A stretch of 11,230 nt of DNA. Origin: RGIG6353 sp045590615. Lineage in GTDB: Bacteria > Bacillota > Clostridia > Oscillospirales > SIG627. Location: positions 1 to 11,230 of the forward strand of contig JAZNRH010000070.1 of assembly GCA_045590615.1 (NCBI GenBank). The letters run 5' to 3'. Positions 1 to 7,238 of the stretch are shown piece after piece. The notes beneath the pieces were generated by a model. The model was not told the origin of the DNA. It saw nothing but the letters and a program-made list of their open reading frames with translations, and did not search any database. Each line of letters begins with the position of its first letter. The first letter of the stretch is position 1. Made by a program: the position numbers and the translations under genes.

Positions 1-204
1 AATAAAAAAGTCGCCTTCGGCAACTGATGTTCGCTGACGCTCACGATTTTAATAGGTAGACTTTATTTGTTATATGCAAATTGCGATGCAATTTCCTATA
101 TAATAAAAAAGCGACGAGCCGTCGCTGGCGAATCTCGCCTATCCTTACTTTTTCTAAACTAAAGCAAGGCAAAACGGCGAGGTTAATTCAAAGCAATTTC
201 CTAT
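1..204. repeat. Extragenic repeat block with repeated hairpin/T-tract units
   Basis: This gene-free stretch lies downstream of ackA. Read on the minus strand it contains hairpins followed by T runs. One stem is 111-116 with 120-125 (GCGACG/CGTCGC), followed by six T at 105-110. Another is 10-15 with 19-24 (one G-T pair on the minus strand), followed by six T at 4-9. A 22-nt direct repeat lies at 88-109 and 193-214 and contains CCTATATAATAAAAA. An AT-rich palindrome spans about 70-103 (AAATTGC-GAT-GCAATTT core). A long imperfect stem pairs 134-139 and 143-151 with 161-169 and 176-181. No coding potential is visible. This is probably an interspersed extragenic repeat that continues beyond the left edge. 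No family can be named from sequence alone. Confidence 0.6.
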
Positions 205-209
205 ATAAT

Positions 210-248
210 AAAAATTACGGTGTGTAAATATAATTTTTACACACCGTA
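210..248 (-). terminator. Rho-independent terminator of ackA
   Basis: A perfect 13-bp stem pairs 216-228 with 236-248 (ACGGTGTGTAAA arm) around a 7-nt loop. On the minus strand it is followed by ATTTTT and further AT-rich sequence. It starts 15 nt past the ackA stop, as expected for an intrinsic terminator of that gene. Confidence 0.88.
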
Positions 249-262
249 TTAATTTTCTTATA

Positions 263-1465
263 TTACTTTACGAGCTCGTAAGTATCTCTTGCTATCATAA
301 GCTCTTCGTTTGTAGGAATTACAAGAACGTGAGCTGTTGTATCTGCAGCAGAAATATCAACTTCAAGACCGTTGCGCTTTGCAAATTCGTTCTTTTCGTC
401 GTCAATCTTAACGCCCATAAATCCGAGCTTCTCTGCTACTCTCTTTCTATATGCAGGATTGTTTTCACCGATACCACCGGTAAATACAACTGCATCACAG
501 CCACCCATTGCTGCAATGTAACCACCAACAAACTTGGTAAGCTGGTGACAAAGCATATTTTCAACGAGCTTGCATCTCTCGTCACCTGCTCTTGCGCCCT
601 GCTCAATATCACGGTTGTCACTTGTCTTTTCAGAAATACCAAGGATACCCGACTCCTTATTGAGCATCTTATCAATACCCTTTGCAGTCATATTTTCCTT
701 CTCCATAAGGAAAGGAATGATTGCAGGGTCGATGTTACCGGAACGTGTACCCATCATGATACCCTCAAGGGGAGTCATACCCATTGTTGTATCAAGGCAC
801 TTACCACCGTCAACTGCAGCAATCGAAGAACCGTTGCCAAGGTGACAGGTAACAATCTTTATATCTTCAGGCTTCTTACCAAGCATTTCTGCTGCGCGAA
901 GAGTTACGTAACGGTGTGACGTACCGTGGAATCCGTATCTACGAATTCTGTACTTCTCATAGTACTTATAAGGAATTGCATACATATAAGCGTAGTCGGG
1001 CATAGTCTGATGGAAGCCTGTGTCGAATACACCAACCTGAGGAATATTGCCCATAATTTCCTGACAAGCCTTAACACCTGTAAGGTTGGCAGGGTTATGT
1101 AAAGGACTGAGCACGCTGCATTCCTTAACAGTCTCGATAACCTCGTCGTTGATAATAACAGACTTAGCAAACTTATCTGCGCCGTGAACAAGTCTGTGAC
1201 CAACTGCTCCGATTTCCTCCATTGAAGCAATTACGCCGTGTTCCTTGTCGGTAAGTGCGTCAACAACAAGCTTTACTGCATCCTCGTGGTTCTTCATCTG
1301 AACATCAAGAACGTAATCCTCTTTTCCCGGAACCTTGTGCTTGAAGTTGCCACCCTCAATACCAATTCTGTCGCAAAGACCCTTTGCAAGTACTGCATCG
1401 TTAGTCATATCAATAAGCTGATACTTGAGCGATGAGCTACCTGCGTTGATAACAAGTATTTTCAT
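263..1465 (-). CDS. ackA: Acetate kinase
   Basis: This 400-residue cytoplasmic enzyme of the ASKHA superfamily transfers phosphate between acetyl phosphate and ADP, giving acetate and ATP, the usual substrate-level phosphorylation step in fermenters. The sequence shows the N-terminal NAGSSSLKY signature (residues 7-15), GHRLVHG with Arg91, FDTGFH with Asp148, GFHGTSHRY with His180, HLGNGSS (208-214), and GTRSGNIDP with Arg241. A C-terminal PTNEE supplies the conserved Glu. These match the known catalytic residues, and the length is normal. An upstream in-frame ATG at 1483 was rejected because TAGGAG (1473-1478) lies inside that extension and is well placed for the ATG at 1465. The usual partner gene pta is not in this window. 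The gene has its own promoter and terminator, although read-through from sigF is possible. Confidence 0.97.
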   Translation of the reverse strand: MKILVINAGSSSLKYQLIDMTNDAVLAKGLCDRIGIEGGNFKHKVPGKEDYVLDVQMKNHEDAVKLVVDALTDKEHGVIASMEEIGAVGHRLVHGADKFAKSVIINDEVIETVKECSVLSPLHNPANLTGVKACQEIMGNIPQVGVFDTGFHQTMPDYAYMYAIPYKYYEKYRIRRYGFHGTSHRYVTLRAAEMLGKKPEDIKIVTCHLGNGSSIAAVDGGKCLDTTMGMTPLEGIMMGTRSGNIDPAIIPFLMEKENMTAKGIDKMLNKESGILGISEKTSDNRDIEQGARAGDERCKLVENMLCHQLTKFVGGYIAAMGGCDAVVFTGGIGENNPAYRKRVAEKLGFMGVKIDDEKNEFAKRNGLEVDISAADTTAHVLVIPTNEELMIARDTYELVK

Positions 1466-1506
1466 ATTTTTTCTCCTATTCATTATTTGTTTAGTTCATA
1501 AATAAG

Positions 1507-1535
1507 AGTATATCACATATTTTGAGATTTTGCAA
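1507..1535 (-). promoter_or_regulatory. Sigma-A-type promoter of ackA
   Basis: On the minus strand there is TTGCAA (1530-1535), a 17-bp spacer, then TATACT (1507-1512). The -10 is preceded by TGTGA, matching the Gram-positive TRTGN -16 extension. Predicted transcription starts near 1500, giving a leader of about 35 nt. The site lies just after the sigF stop codon. Confidence 0.75.
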
Positions 1536-1549
1536 GTAGTATGAGAAAT

Positions 1550-2260
1550 TTATCCATCTATCAGGGATTTTAATTTTGTACAAATCTTTTTCTCCATTCT
1601 CGAGACCTTTACCTGACTCATTCCGAGAATACGTGCTGTTTGTTCTTGTGTGAGGTTTTTGAAATATCTGAGGGCAATCAGTTTTCTTTCCTCTGTGTCC
1701 AGCTTTTCTACTGCTTCGAATAATGCAAAACGTTCGATACTGTTTTCTACGTCATCTACACCGACGGGAATTGTATAATCGTTACCGTCCTCCCCTTCCA
1801 CAACAAGAGGTGAAACGGGTTGAACTGCAGAAAGAGCAAACGAAACGTCCTCTTCGCTGAGTCCAACACCTTCAGCCGTTTGGCTAAGAGTTGGTGAGCT
1901 ACCGTGCATTTGCTCGTAATCCTCTACAAACCTGCGTATATGCATTGCGTTAGTTTTTGTCTCACGGCTTATTTTTATTAATCCATCGTCTCTCAAAAAG
2001 CGCTTAATCTCGCCGTAAATCATCGGAACTGCATAAGTGCTAAGTGCCGTATCATAGCTGAAATCAAAGCCTCTTATAGCCTTAATCAGCCCTATCATTC
2101 CAAGCTGAAATAGGTCGTCAAAATCCGTTCCCCTGTCAAGAAAACGTTTTGCAATACTCTTGACAAGAGGCGTGTTTTCGCGCACAAGCTCTGACAAAAC
2201 CTCTTCGTCTCCGTCGCGCGCAAGCATTATTCTTTCCTTTGTATTTGAAAAGTTGTTCAT
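1550..2260 (-). CDS. sigF: RNA polymerase sporulation sigma factor SigF
   Basis: This 236-residue sigma-70 family protein is the first forespore-specific sigma factor. Region 2 (about 32-100) contains DLFQLGMIGLIKAI, the core-binding and -10 recognition segment. Region 3 spans about 101-170. Region 4 (about 185-232) carries the helix-turn-helix with MSQVKVSRMEKKI, close to the SQVQVSR pattern of SigF/SigG proteins. The length is slightly below the roughly 255 residues of the Bacillus protein. Assignment to SigF rather than SigG or SigB rests mainly on context: the ATG overlaps the spoIIAB stop by 4 nt and the order spoIIAA-spoIIAB-sigF is that of the classic spoIIA operon. Family knowledge says it is held inactive by SpoIIAB until SpoIIAA is dephosphorylated. 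No terminator is visible between its stop and ackA. Confidence 0.96.
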   Translation of the reverse strand: MNNFSNTKERIMLARDGDEEVLSELVRENTPLVKSIAKRFLDRGTDFDDLFQLGMIGLIKAIRGFDFSYDTALSTYAVPMIYGEIKRFLRDDGLIKISRETKTNAMHIRRFVEDYEQMHGSSPTLSQTAEGVGLSEEDVSFALSAVQPVSPLVVEGEDGNDYTIPVGVDDVENSIERFALFEAVEKLDTEERKLIALRYFKNLTQEQTARILGMSQVKVSRMEKKICTKLKSLIDG

Positions 2261-2700
2261 TTTTCAACATTCAGCCTTTTAATCAAGGTCACCGTTGTTC
2301 CCTTCCCAAGCTTTGACGATACCGTCATTTTATCCGAAAAGCTCTCCATTATAGAAAATCCCATTCCACTTCTCTCGTTCTCTCTGTCGGTTGTATAAAG
2401 GGGCTGTCTTGCAAGGCTGACGTCCTCTATTCCACAACCTTTATCCTTGACCGTAATTTTAAGCCTTCCACCTTCGCTATATGTAGCCTTGAGCTCGATT
2501 ACTCCGTTTTCGTAATTTTTATATGCGTGTACGATACAGTTAGTAACTGCCTCTGATACTGCAGTTTTTATATCTGCGACCTCCTCGACGCTCGGATTGT
2601 AGGGCATTATAAAGCCCGTTATTATTATTCTCGACAGCCCCTCATTTGAGGATACCGACATAAATTTAGCTGAAAGCTTATTGAGTATTTTTTCTTTCAT
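2257..2700 (-). CDS. spoIIAB: Anti-sigma F factor, serine kinase SpoIIAB
   Basis: This 147-residue GHKL (Bergerat-fold) ATPase binds sigma-F and blocks it, and also phosphorylates SpoIIAA. The N box is SEAVTNCIVHAY (residues 49-60, with Glu50 and Asn54). The G1 box is DKGCGIEDV (from Asp86), and the G2 box is RSGMGFSIMESF. These motifs bind ATP-Mg. The length agrees with the usual value of about 145. Both ends are coupled to neighbours: its ATG overlaps the spoIIAA stop (ATGA, 2697-2700) and its stop overlaps the sigF ATG (2257-2260), suggesting translational coupling that keeps the stoichiometry balanced. The gene appears intact. Confidence 0.96.
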   Translation of the reverse strand: MKEKILNKLSAKFMSVSSNEGLSRIIITGFIMPYNPSVEEVADIKTAVSEAVTNCIVHAYKNYENGVIELKATYSEGGRLKITVKDKGCGIEDVSLARQPLYTTDRENERSGMGFSIMESFSDKMTVSSKLGKGTTVTLIKRLNVEK

Positions 2701-3014
2701 TTTTCCACTCCCTTAATTTTTATAATTTTATCTACCCCTGCCATTGATATTATTTTCATTATCTTTTCACCCGGGTTCGCTATTTCAAATTCAATGCCAA
2801 GGGCAAGCGTCTTATTATATCTGCCCAGAATCAAACCCAGCCCCGACGAATCCATAAAGCTCGTTCTTGAAAAATCAAATACCAGCTTTTTAGGAAGAGT
2901 TGAAATCAGCTCTTCGTCAATTTTTTCTCTGATGCTTTTAGTTTCGTGATGGTCAAGCTCTCCCGTTGGAGCAACCACCAGCATATCCCCTATTTTATTA
3001 AATTCTGCTCCCAT
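2697..3014 (-). CDS. spoIIAA: Anti-sigma F factor antagonist SpoIIAA
   Basis: This 105-residue STAS-domain protein, once dephosphorylated by SpoIIE, releases sigma-F from SpoIIAB. The hallmark FMDSSGLGLILGRY is present. The second Ser of DSSG (residue 57 here) corresponds to the serine phosphorylated by SpoIIAB in Bacillus. The chosen ATG at 3014 has AAAGGA at 3021-3026, 6 nt upstream. A longer form from TTG at 3032 would read through that ribosome binding site and add a non-conserved MWKGKN, so it was rejected. It is first in the spoIIA operon. Unusually, the T-tract of the valS terminator (3031-3037) lies only about 16 nt before the start, and no convincing SigH-type promoter is visible between valS and this gene. 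Confidence 0.95.
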   Translation of the reverse strand: MGAEFNKIGDMLVVAPTGELDHHETKSIREKIDEELISTLPKKLVFDFSRTSFMDSSGLGLILGRYNKTLALGIEFEIANPGEKIMKIISMAGVDKIIKIKGVEK

Positions 3015-3030
3015 ATTTTTTCCTTTCCAC

Positions 3031-3072
3031 AAAAAAATATATCCTATGGACCTTTCAATCCATAGGATATAT
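3031..3072 (-). terminator. Rho-independent terminator of the DUF1015-valS unit
   Basis: A perfect 14-bp stem pairs 3037-3050 with 3059-3072 (ATATATCCTATGGA arm) around an 8-nt loop. On the minus strand it is followed by an uninterrupted T run complementary to A3031-A3037. It begins 35 nt after the valS stop. Because it ends just upstream of the spoIIAA ribosome binding site, it also forms part of any spoIIA leader transcribed from further upstream. Confidence 0.9.
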
Positions 3073-3107
3073 CATTTATTATAAAATAATTGTCAATTTG
3101 CGTCGGC

Positions 3108-5756
3108 TTACTTGATTTTTTCAAGCGCTTCAACAGTATCTGCAAGCTGAGCCTTGTACTTCTCAAGCTTTTCTTTTTCTATTGCTACAACCTTTTCAGG
3201 AGCCTTAGAAACAAACTCTGCGTTGGAAAGCTTCTTTTCAAGTCTTGTTACCTCGCCCTCAAGCTTGGTCTTTTCCTTGGTCAGTCTTTCCCTCTCTTCT
3301 GCAAAGTCAACCATATCGGCAACGGGGATATAAAGCTTTGCACCGTCTGTAATGAGAGTAACGGCACCATCGTCCGAATAATCAGAAACAATCTCGATAC
3401 TTGTAACAGAGGCAAGCTGAGTAAAGAAGCTGAGTGAACTGCTGAAGAGCTCCTTATATGGAGTATCAACAAAGAGCTGTGTCTTGCGTGATACGGGAAC
3501 CTTCATCTCTGTTCTTCTCGTTCTTATAGCCTTGATTGCACCTATAATCTTTTCAAAATCTGCGCTCTCCTTGGTATACTTCATACAATCACAGGACTCA
3601 GGCCACTTTGAAATCATAATGCTTTCGTCATCATGAGGAAGAGTGAGCCATATTTCTTCTGTGATGAATGGCATAAATGGGTGAAGGAGCTTAAGAGTAT
3701 TTGACAGCACGAAGGAGATTACCTGCTGTGCAGTCTTATTTGTTGCGTCCTCCTTGTTGAACAAGCGAGGCTTTACAAGCTCGATATACCAATCGCAGAA
3801 AATATCCCAGATAAAGTCATAAAGCTTTGCGAGAGCAACGCCAAGCTCGTAGTTATCAATATTGGCAGTTACCTCACCAACAAGTGTGTTGTACTTATCA
3901 AGCAGCCACTTATCCTCTATCTGAAGCTTAGATGACTCGGGAAGCTCAAGCTTTTCGATATCAAGATTCATCATTACGAATCTCGCTGCATTCCAGAGCT
4001 TGTTTGCAAAGTTACGAGCTGCCTCTACTCTTTCGGGATAGTAACGCATATCATTTCCGGGTGAGTTTCCGTTAGCAAGAGTAAATCTCAATGCATCGGC
4101 ACCGTATTCCTTGATAACTTCAAGAGGGTCAACACCGTTGCCGAGTGACTTGGACATCTTTCTTCCCTGCGAGTCACGAACAAGACCATGAATAAGTACG
4201 TAATCAAAGGGCTTCTTGCCAACCTGCTCGATTCCCGAGAAAATCATCTTACTTACCCAGAAGGTAATAATATCATAACCCGTAACAAGAACGTTTGTGG
4301 GATAGAAATAATCAAGGTCACTTGTCTGCTCGGGCCAACCGAGAGTCGAGAATGGCCAGAGAGCCGACGAGAACCATGTATCCAATACGTCCTCGTCCTG
4401 ACGAACGTTGTGGCTGTGGCACTTAGGACACTCGGTCACGTCGTTTTCACTAACGGTAATTTCACCACAATCGTCGCAATAATAAGCAGGAATTCTATGT
4501 CCCCACCAAAGCTGACGGGAAATACACCAGTCCTGAATGTTCTCCATCCAATTGAGATAATTCTTTGAAAATCTCTCGGGGATAAACTTGATATCACCTT
4601 CTTTTACTGCTGCAATAGCAGGCTCAGCAAGAGGTGGCATATGAACGAACCACTGCTTTGAAGCAAGAGGCTCAACGGTTGTACCACAACGGTAGCAATG
4701 CGCAACGTTGTGTGAATGCTCCTCTGTTTTAACGAGGAAGCCTGCTTCTTCAAGGTCCTGAACAAGCTGACGTCTTGCATCATATCTGTCCATTCCCTCA
4801 TACTTGCCACAGTTCTCGTTAAGGTGAGCGTTCTTGTCAAATACAACTATATTCTCAAGATTATGACGCTTACCAACCTCAAAGTCGTTAGGGTCGTGAC
4901 AAGGTGTGATTTTAACACAGCCTGTACCGAATTCCATATCAACGTACTCGTCGGCTACAATCGGGATTTTTCTGTTTATCAAAGGAAGGATTACGTTCTT
5001 GCCTACAAGGTGAGCGTATCTTTCATCATCGGGGTGAACTGCAACTGCAGTATCACCAAAATAGGTTTCGGGACGGGTAGTTGCTACAACAAGGCACTCG
5101 TCGCTGTCCTCAATGGGATACTTGATATGCCAGAAATTACCGGGTAAATCCTTATATTCAACCTCGGCATCTGAAAGTGCCGTAGCACATTTAGGACACC
5201 AATTTATAATTCTGTAGCCGTGGTATATAAGTCCTTTTTCGTAAAGAGAAACGAAGGTCTTTTTAACAGCCTTTGAAAGCTCGGGACTCATAGTAAATGC
5301 TTCTCTTGACCAATCGCAAGAAGCACCAAGCTTCTTGAGCTGATTTATAATCGTTCCACCGTACTTTTCCTTCCAATCCCATACTCTCTTGAGAAATTCA
5401 TCTCTGCCAAGGTCGTATCTTGTCTTTTGCTCATTGACTCTGAGATATTCCTCAACCTTAATCTGAGTAGCAATTCCCGCGTGGTCTGTTCCGGGAACCC
5501 AAAGAGTATTATATCCCTGCATACGTTTTGTACGCACGATTATATCCTGCAAGGTGTCATCGAGAGCATGACCCATATGGAGCTGACCCGTAACGTTTGG
5601 TGGTGGAATTACAATGGAAAACGGTGTTTTTGAATGGTCGTCAGAAGGCTTGAAATACCCTTTAGACTCCCAATTCTCGTAGAGTCTGTCCTCAAACTCC
5701 TTGGGGTTATATGTTGTTGCGAGCTCTTTTTTCTCGCATTTACAATTGTTACACAT
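3108..5756 (-). CDS. valS: Valyl-tRNA synthetase
   Basis: This 882-residue class I aminoacyl-tRNA synthetase attaches valine to tRNA-Val and edits mischarged threonine. The HIGH-type motif is HMGH (60-63) within PPPNVTGQLHMGHALDD, and KMSKS is at 533-537 in GRKMSKSLGNGVDP. The CP1 editing insert lies between them. Cys pairs resembling a zinc site occur in HCYRCG and in CDDCGE...CPKCHS. The last 65 or so residues form the charged coiled coil typical of ValRS (ERERLTKEKTKLEGEVTRLEKK). The length is standard, near 880. The ATG at 5756 has GAGGA about 9 nt upstream. An odd point is the N-terminus, MCNNCKCEKKE, with a CxxCxC cluster before the conserved TTYNPKEFE. It sits 17 nt downstream of the DUF1015 gene with no room for its own T-box leader. 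Confidence 0.98.
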   Translation of the reverse strand: MCNNCKCEKKELATTYNPKEFEDRLYENWESKGYFKPSDDHSKTPFSIVIPPPNVTGQLHMGHALDDTLQDIIVRTKRMQGYNTLWVPGTDHAGIATQIKVEEYLRVNEQKTRYDLGRDEFLKRVWDWKEKYGGTIINQLKKLGASCDWSREAFTMSPELSKAVKKTFVSLYEKGLIYHGYRIINWCPKCATALSDAEVEYKDLPGNFWHIKYPIEDSDECLVVATTRPETYFGDTAVAVHPDDERYAHLVGKNVILPLINRKIPIVADEYVDMEFGTGCVKITPCHDPNDFEVGKRHNLENIVVFDKNAHLNENCGKYEGMDRYDARRQLVQDLEEAGFLVKTEEHSHNVAHCYRCGTTVEPLASKQWFVHMPPLAEPAIAAVKEGDIKFIPERFSKNYLNWMENIQDWCISRQLWWGHRIPAYYCDDCGEITVSENDVTECPKCHSHNVRQDEDVLDTWFSSALWPFSTLGWPEQTSDLDYFYPTNVLVTGYDIITFWVSKMIFSGIEQVGKKPFDYVLIHGLVRDSQGRKMSKSLGNGVDPLEVIKEYGADALRFTLANGNSPGNDMRYYPERVEAARNFANKLWNAARFVMMNLDIEKLELPESSKLQIEDKWLLDKYNTLVGEVTANIDNYELGVALAKLYDFIWDIFCDWYIELVKPRLFNKEDATNKTAQQVISFVLSNTLKLLHPFMPFITEEIWLTLPHDDESIMISKWPESCDCMKYTKESADFEKIIGAIKAIRTRRTEMKVPVSRKTQLFVDTPYKELFSSSLSFFTQLASVTSIEIVSDYSDDGAVTLITDGAKLYIPVADMVDFAEERERLTKEKTKLEGEVTRLEKKLSNAEFVSKAPEKVVAIEKEKLEKYKAQLADTVEALEKIK

Positions 5757-5773
5757 TTTTTAGTCCTCTTTTA

Positions 5774-7039
5774 TTATCTGAATTTATTCATTACAAGTCC
5801 CGTAATGAGCTTGGGATAGAAGTAGGTAGATTTCTGTGGCATCTTGTCGCCTGCAAGTGCAACGTCCTTCAGCTGATGAATTTTAGTTGAATTCAGAATA
5901 AACGTGCACTGTGACTTTCCACTCTTAACCGAAGCTATTGCCTCGTCAATGCTTCTCGTATACGTCAAATTCTTCTGCTGAGCCATATTTTCCTTATCAA
6001 TCGCAAATACAGGCTCGAGAATAAGTGAGTGCAATGCTGTAACGTCAAGAAGCTTATATGCTTCAGAATGGTCTTTAACAACCTTTGATACTGCATCGCG
6101 AGACTTGAGCGTTAAACGATAGTAATAATCCTTGCCTGTGTAAAATGCAAAGGTGGGCATTTCGTTTACTATCTGCTCCTTGATTTTATCTATACCGTCA
6201 AGCTTTTCAACTTCAAACAACTCGGAAACCTTGTCAATCACTTCGCTTTCATCAAAGCTGTCAAGGTCCTTGACAAGTCTGTGAGTAGGAAGAATTACGA
6301 GTCCCTCGTCGTTGATATCGGCAAGAAACATCATAATATATCCGGAGAGGTCACCCTCTTCATACTCACCCTTTTCTGAAAGGTGATTTCTGAAATTAAG
6401 GGCAGTTTCGTATCTGTGATGTCCATCAGCTATATAAAGCTGCTTGCCCTTGAAGGCTTCAACGATTCTATCAATTACGCTCTTATCGTTTTCTATCCAG
6501 AGCTTTTGCACAATTCCGTCCTTTGCAACAAAATCAACCTTTGGCTTTGAGGTCATTATTGCTCTGACTTCCTTGTCTATTACCTTTTCGTCATCGATAT
6601 ACATAGAATATACCTGACTGAAATTACAATAGGTTTTACTCATAAGATTAAATCTGTCCGCCTTAGCCTTGGAAAGCGTTTCCTCGTGAGGAAGAACAAC
6701 GCCCTTGGAAAATTCCTCAAGCTTCACAAGACAAATTATACCGTGAATTTTATACGAGCGTCCTTCACACTCAAAGGCTTCCTCGTAAACGTATAAACCG
6801 TCCTTTTCATCCTGAGCGACTATATTATCCACAAGCCACTTATTAAGAGTATTGCCTGCCTCTTCATAAGGGTGCTCGCCTCTTGGTAACTCAAGTCTGA
6901 TTATATTGTTTGCACTTGAAGCAAGAAGGGCCTGACGCTCATCCTCTGAAATAATGTCGTATGGTGGACATACGTTATCAACAAGCGCTCCCGCCTTTTC
7001 GGTAAAGCGTAAAGCTTTGAATGGTCTTATATCTGCCAT
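5774..7039 (-). CDS. DUF1015 family protein (COG4198-like)
   Basis: This 421-residue protein matches the DUF1015 pattern from memory of the family: N-terminal ADIRPFKALR, NVCPPYDII (22-30), VVLPHEETLSKAKADRFNLM (114-133), YIADGHHRYETAL (202-214), and the C-terminal MPQKSTYFYPKLITGLVMN. No signal peptide or membrane segment is apparent, so it is probably cytoplasmic. The biochemical role of the family is not firmly established. The DGHHRY motif recalls the G-x-H-R motif of ParB/SbnI/SerK-type folds, some of which are serine kinases; this is a hint, not an assignment. The start at 7039 was chosen because GGAGGT lies 7 nt upstream; an alternative start at 7099 would overlap the promoter. It is the first gene of a unit with valS. 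Confidence 0.9.
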   Translation of the reverse strand: MADIRPFKALRFTEKAGALVDNVCPPYDIISEDERQALLASSANNIIRLELPRGEHPYEEAGNTLNKWLVDNIVAQDEKDGLYVYEEAFECEGRSYKIHGIICLVKLEEFSKGVVLPHEETLSKAKADRFNLMSKTYCNFSQVYSMYIDDEKVIDKEVRAIMTSKPKVDFVAKDGIVQKLWIENDKSVIDRIVEAFKGKQLYIADGHHRYETALNFRNHLSEKGEYEEGDLSGYIMMFLADINDEGLVILPTHRLVKDLDSFDESEVIDKVSELFEVEKLDGIDKIKEQIVNEMPTFAFYTGKDYYYRLTLKSRDAVSKVVKDHSEAYKLLDVTALHSLILEPVFAIDKENMAQQKNLTYTRSIDEAIASVKSGKSQCTFILNSTKIHQLKDVALAGDKMPQKSTYFYPKLITGLVMNKFR

Positions 7040-7070
7040 AATATACCTCCGTAATCTCAATATCTTATAT

Positions 7071-7099
7071 ATTGTACAACTTTTTCCAAAAAGTATCAA
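7071..7099 (-). promoter_or_regulatory. Sigma-A-type promoter of the DUF1015-valS unit
   Basis: On the minus strand there is TTGATA (7094-7099), a 17-bp spacer and TACAAT (7071-7076). Transcription should start near 7065, leaving a leader of about 26 nt before the DUF1015 start. An 18-bp perfect AT palindrome (7101-7118) sits just upstream of the -35. Confidence 0.8.
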
Positions 7100-7100
7100 T

Positions 7101-7204
7101 AGTTTTTTATAAAAAACTTTATTTTATTTTATAATTGCCGACGAAAATTTCGGATTTTAACACTTTTGTTAAAAAGGGGCTACTTTTTTCAACGTTTTTA
7201 ACAA
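7101..7204. promoter_or_regulatory. Cluster of inverted repeats in the divergent DUF1015/small-gene region
   Basis: Between the two divergent promoters lie an 18-bp perfect palindrome at 7101-7118 (AGTTTTTTA and its complement), an 8-bp stem TTTTAACA-CTTT-TGTTAAAA at 7155-7174, and a 10-bp inverted repeat TTGTTAAAAA (7166-7175) with TTTTTAACAA (7195-7204). The last two share an arm and cannot form together. No gene is visible here. Possible roles are operator half-sites for a regulator of both genes or an AT-rich upstream element. Confidence 0.45.
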
Positions 7205-7238
7205 ATAAGTAGAAAATACACAACTTGCTAAAACCGTC

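Noticed and set aside
88..214. Direct repeats in the left block as a CRISPR array
   Set aside because: Only two copies of a 22-nt AT-rich repeat are present, the 83-nt interval contains its own hairpins, and there is no regular spacing or cas gene.
329..919. A 196-codon open frame on the plus strand opposite ackA
   Set aside because: It is antisense to the conserved acetate kinase core, has no ribosome binding site or family pattern, and its Cys/Thr-rich composition is that of a shadow frame.
3014..3050. ATAGGATAT in the terminator stem as a SigH -35 box for spoIIA
   Set aside because: The nearest GAAT-like -10 is at the wrong spacing and overlaps the spoIIAA ribosome binding site, so transcription would start at or inside the gene. 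The match is probably part of the hairpin by chance.
3090..3437. Plus-strand open frames opposite valS (also 4188-4568, 4716-5147 and 5427-5819)
   Set aside because: They lie antisense to the highly conserved ValRS and show no motifs or initiation signals. The coding strand explains them.
7155..7204. A Rex (redox repressor) operator
   Set aside because: The half-sites resemble TTGTTAA/TTAACAA, but the spacing and orientation do not match the usual 18-bp Rex site.
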